From Pseudomonas triticifolii (GTDB lineage Bacteria > Pseudomonadota > Gammaproteobacteria > Pseudomonadales > Pseudomonadaceae), in contig NZ_JACONV010000012.1 in assembly GCF_014358015.1 (NCBI RefSeq), forward strand, positions 62,001 through 126,000: DNA of 64,000 bases. Direction: 5' to 3'. The translations under genes and the position numbers were made by a program. Below, piece after piece: positions 60,307-64,000 of the stretch (the stretch's first letter is position 1; each line of letters starts with the position of its first letter). Below the pieces are notes generated by a model. The model did no database searches and had not been told where the DNA came from. It saw only the letters and a program-made list of their open reading frames with translations.

Positions 60307-60331
60307 GCCCGCGCACACTGCGGGCTTTTTT
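60307..60331 (+). terminator. Rho-independent terminator of uraH
   Basis: GCCCGC (60307-60312) and GCGGGC (60320-60325) form a six-base stem with a seven-base loop followed by six T. It begins nine bases after the uraH stop. Confidence 0.85.
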
Positions 60332-60353
60332 CTGCGCGCCTTTCCGGTTTTGC

Positions 60354-60365
60354 CCTGTGTACAAT
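60354..60365. promoter_or_regulatory. Second GntR box, upstream of the regulator gene
   Basis: CCTGTGTACAAT matches the palindrome at 59624 at 9 of 12 positions and lies 43 bases before the GntR start, consistent with autoregulation. Confidence 0.45.
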
Positions 60366-60407
60366 GCGCCCGTTGCGACGCCGTCCTCCCTCCGCGCACG
60401 AGAGCTC

Positions 60408-61154
60408 ATGAACGATCAGTCCCTGCCCCTCAATAAACCGATGCGACCTGCCAAGGCCAGCCAGAGTCTGACTCAGGATGACGTGGTCTATGCGCACATC
60501 TTCGACGCCATCCTTGAGCAGCGCCTGGCACCGGGCACCAGATTGAGCGAAGAGGCGTTGGGCGAGATTTTTGGCGTGAGTCGCACCATCATTCGTCGCG
60601 CCTTGTCGCGTCTGGGGCATGAAGGCGTCGTGTTGCTGCGGCCCAATCGTGGCGCGGTGGTTGCCAGCCCCAGTGTCGAGGAAGCCCGGCAGGTATTCTT
60701 CGCCCGGCGTCTGGTGGAAAAAGCCATCACCGAACTGGCTGTCGAGCACGCGACTGCCGAGCAACTGGCCCAATTGCGCCAGATGGTCAGCGATGAGCGC
60801 GACAGTTTTTCTCGTGGTGATCGTGGCGCGGGCATTCGGCTGTCCGGTGAATTTCACCTGCAACTGGCCGTTGCGGCCAGAAACGCGCCCTTGATCAGCT
60901 TTCAGCGCAGCCTGGTCTCGCAGACATCGCTCATCATTGCTCAGTACGAAACCGGCGACCGCACGCATTGTTCCTACGACGAACACAGCCAGTTGATCGA
61001 CGCTATCGAAGCCCGTGACGCAGCACGGGCGGTCGAGTTGATGATGCATCACATGGATCACATCGACAGCAAGCTCAACCTGGACGAGGACGTGATCTCG
61101 GATGACTTGCAGGCTGTGTTCTCGCACCTGCTGGGCAAGAAAAAAACCAAATGA
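60408..61154 (+). CDS. GntR-family regulator (FCD) of urate/allantoin catabolism
   Basis: A 248-residue regulator. The winged helix includes LSEEALGEIFGVSRTIIRRA and GVVLLRPNRGAVVASP. The FCD ligand domain has the metal-ligand-like GEFHLQLAVAARN and ELMMHHMDHI. Position next to uraH and the shared TGTATACA-like boxes in front of puuE and of itself indicate it controls the urate genes, presumably released by urate, allantoin or a later intermediate. ATG 60408 has GAGAG upstream. Confidence 0.88.
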   Translation: MNDQSLPLNKPMRPAKASQSLTQDDVVYAHIFDAILEQRLAPGTRLSEEALGEIFGVSRTIIRRALSRLGHEGVVLLRPNRGAVVASPSVEEARQVFFARRLVEKAITELAVEHATAEQLAQLRQMVSDERDSFSRGDRGAGIRLSGEFHLQLAVAARNAPLISFQRSLVSQTSLIIAQYETGDRTHCSYDEHSQLIDAIEARDAARAVELMMHHMDHIDSKLNLDEDVISDDLQAVFSHLLGKKKTK

Positions 61155-61158
61155 CGCG

Positions 61159-62382
61159 TCAGCCTTTCTGCTGCCTCAGCGCCTGAGCCTGACGGTACAG
61201 GTACACGCTCAGGATCAGCCCGCTCAACGAGGCAAATGCGGCGAACAGGAAAATCGACACAAAGCCGAAACCCGCCGCAATGGCCCCGGCCAGTGGGCCG
61301 GTGATGCCCAGCGACAGGTCGATGAACAGTGAGTAGGCGCCTACGGCTGCGCCACGGCTGGAAGCGGGAACCAGGTTGACCGCCTCCACGCCCAGTGCTG
61401 GAAACACCAGCGAAAAACCGAATCCCGACAACGCCGCACCGGCCAGCGCCAGGCCTGGTGTGGGGGCCATCCATAACAGCAGCAGCCCCAGCGTCTCAAC
61501 CGACAGGCAGACAATCGCCACGCGAAAGCCGCCCAGACGGTTGATCAGGTTGCCAAACAGCAGGCGCGCTGCGATGAAGCTGCCACCAAACAGGGTCAGG
61601 CACAGTGCGGCGTTGGGCCAGTGGTTGCTGGCGTAGTAAAGGGTGATGAATGTCGCGATGGTGCCGAACCCGATGCCGCCCAGTGCCAGCCCCATGCCGT
61701 GAGGAAAGACGCGTCCCAATACATGCATGAACGGCAGGCGCTCGCCGTGCACGATAGGCGCACCCGGCTTCTTCCAGGTCAGCAGCAGGCCGATTGCACA
61801 CAGCAGCATGATGCTCACGCCCACGGTCCACAGGCCCAGTTCATTGACCATCCAGACGCCCAGCGGCGCTCCGATCGCCAGCGCGCCATAGCTGGCGATA
61901 CCGTTCCAGGAAATGACTTTCGCAGTATTCTGCGCGCCCACCCGGCCGATGCCCCAGCCAATCGAGCCCGAACCCACCAGGCTTTCCGCGCTGCCCAGAA
62001 TCACCCGACCGATCAACAGCACCACCAGACTCGCCATCGGCCACGCTTGCAGCCAGATCGGTACCAGCATGAATACGCCGCTCAGACCGCAACCCGCCAG
62101 GCCAAACTGGACGGCCTTCTTGCTGCCCATGTTGTCGATGATCCGGCTCGCCCAAGGCCGACTGACCAGTGTGGCCAGGTACTGCACGCTGATCACGAGG
62201 CCCGCCATCACCGCGCCAAAACCCAGGTCGCTGTGGACGTAACCGGGCAAGACGGCCAGTGGAATACCGATGTTCAGGTAGCCGATGAAGGTGAACATGA
62301 CGATGGAGACCACCGTCAGCGTGACAGCCATCGGGGTTTGCGGTGCAGCGGTGTGTGTCTCGGGCATGGAGATAGGTTTCAT
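61159..62382 (-). CDS. MFS transporter, YhhS/YfcJ type
   Basis: A 407-residue, 12-helix transporter of the UPF0226 group: SIVMFTFIGYLNIGIPLAVL at helix 1, RPWASRIIDNMGSKKAVQ in the conserved loop and GSGSIGWGIGRVGAQNTAKV in the middle. It converges on the GntR gene with four bases between stops. The start is uncertain: ATG 62382 fits the family length but no ribosome-binding site is clear, and ATG 62367 or a TTG at 62421 are alternatives. Association with urate genes may mean purine or intermediate transport. This is weakly supported. Confidence 0.85.
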   Translation of the reverse strand: MKPISMPETHTAAPQTPMAVTLTVVSIVMFTFIGYLNIGIPLAVLPGYVHSDLGFGAVMAGLVISVQYLATLVSRPWASRIIDNMGSKKAVQFGLAGCGLSGVFMLVPIWLQAWPMASLVVLLIGRVILGSAESLVGSGSIGWGIGRVGAQNTAKVISWNGIASYGALAIGAPLGVWMVNELGLWTVGVSIMLLCAIGLLLTWKKPGAPIVHGERLPFMHVLGRVFPHGMGLALGGIGFGTIATFITLYYASNHWPNAALCLTLFGGSFIAARLLFGNLINRLGGFRVAIVCLSVETLGLLLLWMAPTPGLALAGAALSGFGFSLVFPALGVEAVNLVPASSRGAAVGAYSLFIDLSLGITGPLAGAIAAGFGFVSIFLFAAFASLSGLILSVYLYRQAQALRQQKG

Positions 62383-62521
62383 TCTGGTAACGGAGGGACG
62401 TGGAGCGTTCGAGCCGTGCAACGGGAAAGCGTGCGGGAAATGCTTAGCAAGCTTTCGATAGGCTCATCATAACGGTGCATCGGGCGATGCAGGTAACAGA
62501 TTGAAATAAAATCTGTGAGAA

Positions 62522-62531
62522 GGGGGGGGGG
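62522..62531 (+). repeat. Ten-base G homopolymer
   Basis: A run of ten G lies just after (on the minus strand) the stop of the 59-residue gene. It is unusually long for this genome and prone to slippage or to sequencing length error. It affects no called reading frame. Confidence 0.7.
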
Positions 62532-62536
62532 TCAGA

Positions 62537-62716
62537 TCAAGGCTGGGCAGGCGCTACGAGTTGCGTGGTGACCAGTGCGGCCAGCGCGTTTTCCTGGGTG
62601 CCGAAACGTGCCAGCAGGGCTTGCTGTTTTTCCGGGCTCAGACGTGACCAGATCTCGATCATCTTTTCAGCGGTGCCGATCAGTGCGCTGGCCTGGGTTT
62701 CGGAGAAATCACTCAT
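62537..62716 (-). CDS. Very small protein of unknown function (59 residues)
   Basis: ATG 62716 to TGA 62537 encodes 59 residues, beginning MSDFSETQASALIGTAEKMI and ending LVTTQLVAPAQP. It is helical and amphipathic (IEIWSRLSPEKQQALLARFG), with strong Pseudomonas codon bias (third-position GC), which argues for a real gene. The ribosome-binding site is weak. No family recognised. Confidence 0.6.
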   Translation of the reverse strand: MSDFSETQASALIGTAEKMIEIWSRLSPEKQQALLARFGTQENALAALVTTQLVAPAQP

Positions 62717-62804
62717 GAGGTTTTCTGTGTGCCTGTTCGCTGGTTTTCCAGGCGTATTGAAAATCGGCAGAACCGTTTTTCGATACGCCTGAAAACAATC
62801 GCCT

Positions 62805-62945
62805 TCAGTCTTTGCTTCGGGCTTTCTGGCTGTCTTGAGCCGAGGGTGCTGCTTTCATTGCGGCAGCTTGACCAAGCTCTTGTTGAGCCAGGGTCGACTG
62901 CTGTGGTTCCTGTTGGCCTGGTGGGAAGTTAGGGATTTCATGCAT
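62805..62945 (-). CDS. Very small Gln/Ala-rich protein of unknown function (46 residues)
   Basis: ATG 62945 encodes MHEIPNFPPGQQEPQQSTLA and continues to KARSKD. AGGAG lies eight bases upstream of this ATG, favouring it over the ATG two codons earlier. The protein is hydrophilic and probably disordered. It lies 88 bases before the other small gene on the same strand, so the two may be co-transcribed. Confidence 0.55.
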   Translation of the reverse strand: MHEIPNFPPGQQEPQQSTLAQQELGQAAAMKAAPSAQDSQKARSKD

Positions 62946-63111
62946 CGTCATCGCTCCTCGCAAGGGGTTGCAGATAGAACCGTGCTTTAAAAAAGCCTGC
63001 GCAGGATAACCCACTGAAAATGACAATCCCGATATTTTTTTCAACTGATCGACCGAACGGCGAAACAAAAACGTGATTTCACTGTCCCGGCCGGATGATT
63101 TGGCAGCAGAT

Positions 63112-63172
63112 ATTCGCGGACAAGTCTGCCCACCAGCCAAACTCAGCAGGTGGGAGCGAGCTTGCTCGCGAA
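63112..63172. repeat. REP-type elements (copy 4, two halves)
   Basis: ATTCGCGGACAAGTCTGCCCAC (63112-63133) resembles the right end of the copy at 53916. GTGGGAGCGAGCTTGCTCGC (63150 onward) contains the perfect hairpin GCGAGC-TT-GCTCGC, the classical Pseudomonas REP core. The halves are in the opposite order to copies 2 and 3. Confidence 0.7.
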
Positions 63173-63223
63173 GGGGCAAATGGCCCTTGCACAAATAGTG
63201 TGCCTGGCATCAACGATCAGCCT

Positions 63224-64000
63224 TCACTCCTTGCAAACCGCAGCAATCGCCTGCGCCAGTTGATCCAGACGGCTGGCATCGATCCCCGCCATGTTGGCCC
63301 GTCCATCGCTGACCATGTACACGCTCTGCTCGTCACGCAGGCGTTTGACCTGATCGCCCGTGATGCCGGTATAGGAAAACATCCCGCGTTGCAGCGCAAT
63401 GTGGGCAAAGTGCTCGCCCAGGCCCAGCGGGGTCAAGGCTTCGAGCAGTCCGCTGCGCAATTGCGCCACACGCTGACGCATCTCCTCGACTTCGTCAGCC
63501 CACAGACTTTTGAGTGCCGGGTCACCCAGAATTTCTGCCACGACGGCGGCGCCATGATCTGGCGGGTTGGACCACAGGTTGCGCGCGATGCTTGCCAGCT
63601 GGCTGCGTACATCGAGCAGCTTTTGTGCATCGTCGGTGCAGACAATCAGCGCGCCGGTACGCTCGCGGTATAAACCGAAGTTCTTCGAACACGAACTGGT
63701 GATCAGCAGTTCTGGCAGTTCTTCGGCAAACAGGCGGACGGCCCACGCGTCTTCTTCCAGACCGTCACCGAACCCTTGGTAGGCAAAATCGATCAGGGGC
63801 AGCAAGTCGCGTTTTTTCACAATCGCCAGCACTTCGCGCCAGTCGTCATGCGACAGATCAAAGCCGGTCGGGTTGTGGCAGCAGGCGTGCAGCAGCACCA
63901 CGTCGCCGTGCGGTATCTGGCGTAAGGCGTCCAGCATGCCGTCGACGTTAAGACGGTTATCGCTGCCGACATACGGGTAATGGCTTACTGTCAGGCCCAC
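63224..64000 (-). CDS. Aromatic/aspartate-type aminotransferase, C-terminal part
   Basis: The frame runs off the right edge, so only the C-terminal 258 or so residues are present. Class I aminotransferase features are clear: LLHACCHNPTGFDLS, IDFAYQGFGDGLEEDAW, the PLP lysine in SSCSKNFGLYRERTGAL, and the C-terminal GRANMAGID, where true aspartate enzymes have G-R-x-N. The sequence resembles TyrB/PhhC aromatic aminotransferases of Pseudomonas, but the choice between aromatic and aspartate specificity needs the missing half. Confidence 0.88.
   Translation of the reverse strand: MGLTVSHYPYVGSDNRLNVDGMLDALRQIPHGDVVLLHACCHNPTGFDLSHDDWREVLAIVKKRDLLPLIDFAYQGFGDGLEEDAWAVRLFAEELPELLITSSCSKNFGLYRERTGALIVCTDDAQKLLDVRSQLASIARNLWSNPPDHGAAVVAEILGDPALKSLWADEVEEMRQRVAQLRSGLLEALTPLGLGEHFAHIALQRGMFSYTGITGDQVKRLRDEQSVYMVSDGRANMAGIDASRLDQLAQAIAAVCKE

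Noticed and set aside
1..64000. CRISPR arrays, tRNA or rRNA genes, prophage or intact insertion sequences
   Set aside because: No regularly spaced repeats, cloverleaf-like genes, integrase or transposase frames were seen.

Overview
The window is about 64 kb of chromosome from a fluorescent pseudomonad, most likely the Pseudomonas syringae group. The basis is the GC-rich codon use, Pseudomonas-type gene sets (OprD porin next to an oxoprolinase operon, PuuD-type urate oxidation, urt-fmd amide cluster, acdS-acdR, large chemoreceptors) and REP-type intergenic palindromes. No tRNA, rRNA, CRISPR, prophage or intact insertion sequence was seen. Both ends cut through genes: pncB on the left and an aromatic-type aminotransferase on the right.

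Layout. 1-6750: end of pncB, nadE, a TonB-dependent siderophore receptor with a Fur-like box, an HSL-type esterase, a galactose/arabinose 1-dehydrogenase and a GntR regulator. 7006-14565: an Nramp-like transporter, pxpA, a DUF1445 protein, a pxpB-pxpC fusion, a fused biotin carboxylase/biotin carrier protein and an OprD-type porin, probably for 5-oxoproline or a related lactam. 14813-28178: a dCACHE chemoreceptor, a NADAR protein, a DUF4214 protein, a TetR/MFS pair, a periplasmic Cif-like hydrolase, and a run of unassigned exported or membrane proteins ending in a GNAT acetyltransferase. 28206-39457: a short-chain amide/urea region made of a LuxR-type response regulator, an unusual histidine kinase fused to an NCS1 permease, the ABC transporter urtABCDE and formamidase fmdA with fmdB. 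39722-53884: tspO, trmK, a DMT exporter with its LysR regulator, a solute-binding protein, a GST, an AraC/threonine-dehydratase pair, a saccharopine-dehydrogenase-like protein, an HBM chemoreceptor behind a sigma-28-like promoter, ACC deaminase acdS with its Lrp-type regulator acdR, and a DUF808 protein. 54009-62382: a Tsx-like channel, then the complete urate catabolic set puuE-uraD-alc-allA-puuD with divergent uraH, a GntR regulator and an MFS transporter. The right edge holds two very small genes and the aminotransferase.

How it fits together. Three nitrogen-scavenging modules lie here: 5-oxoproline-type lactams, formamide/urea-type amides, and urate to glyoxylate plus two urea. A fourth, AcdS, takes nitrogen from the plant ethylene precursor ACC. 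Each has a dedicated regulator beside it, and candidate operator palindromes could be read in front of each. The most unusual object is the NCS1-permease/Cys-cluster/histidine-kinase/receiver fusion beside urt-fmd. Second is the split urea-carboxylase-like domain set in the oxoprolinase operon.
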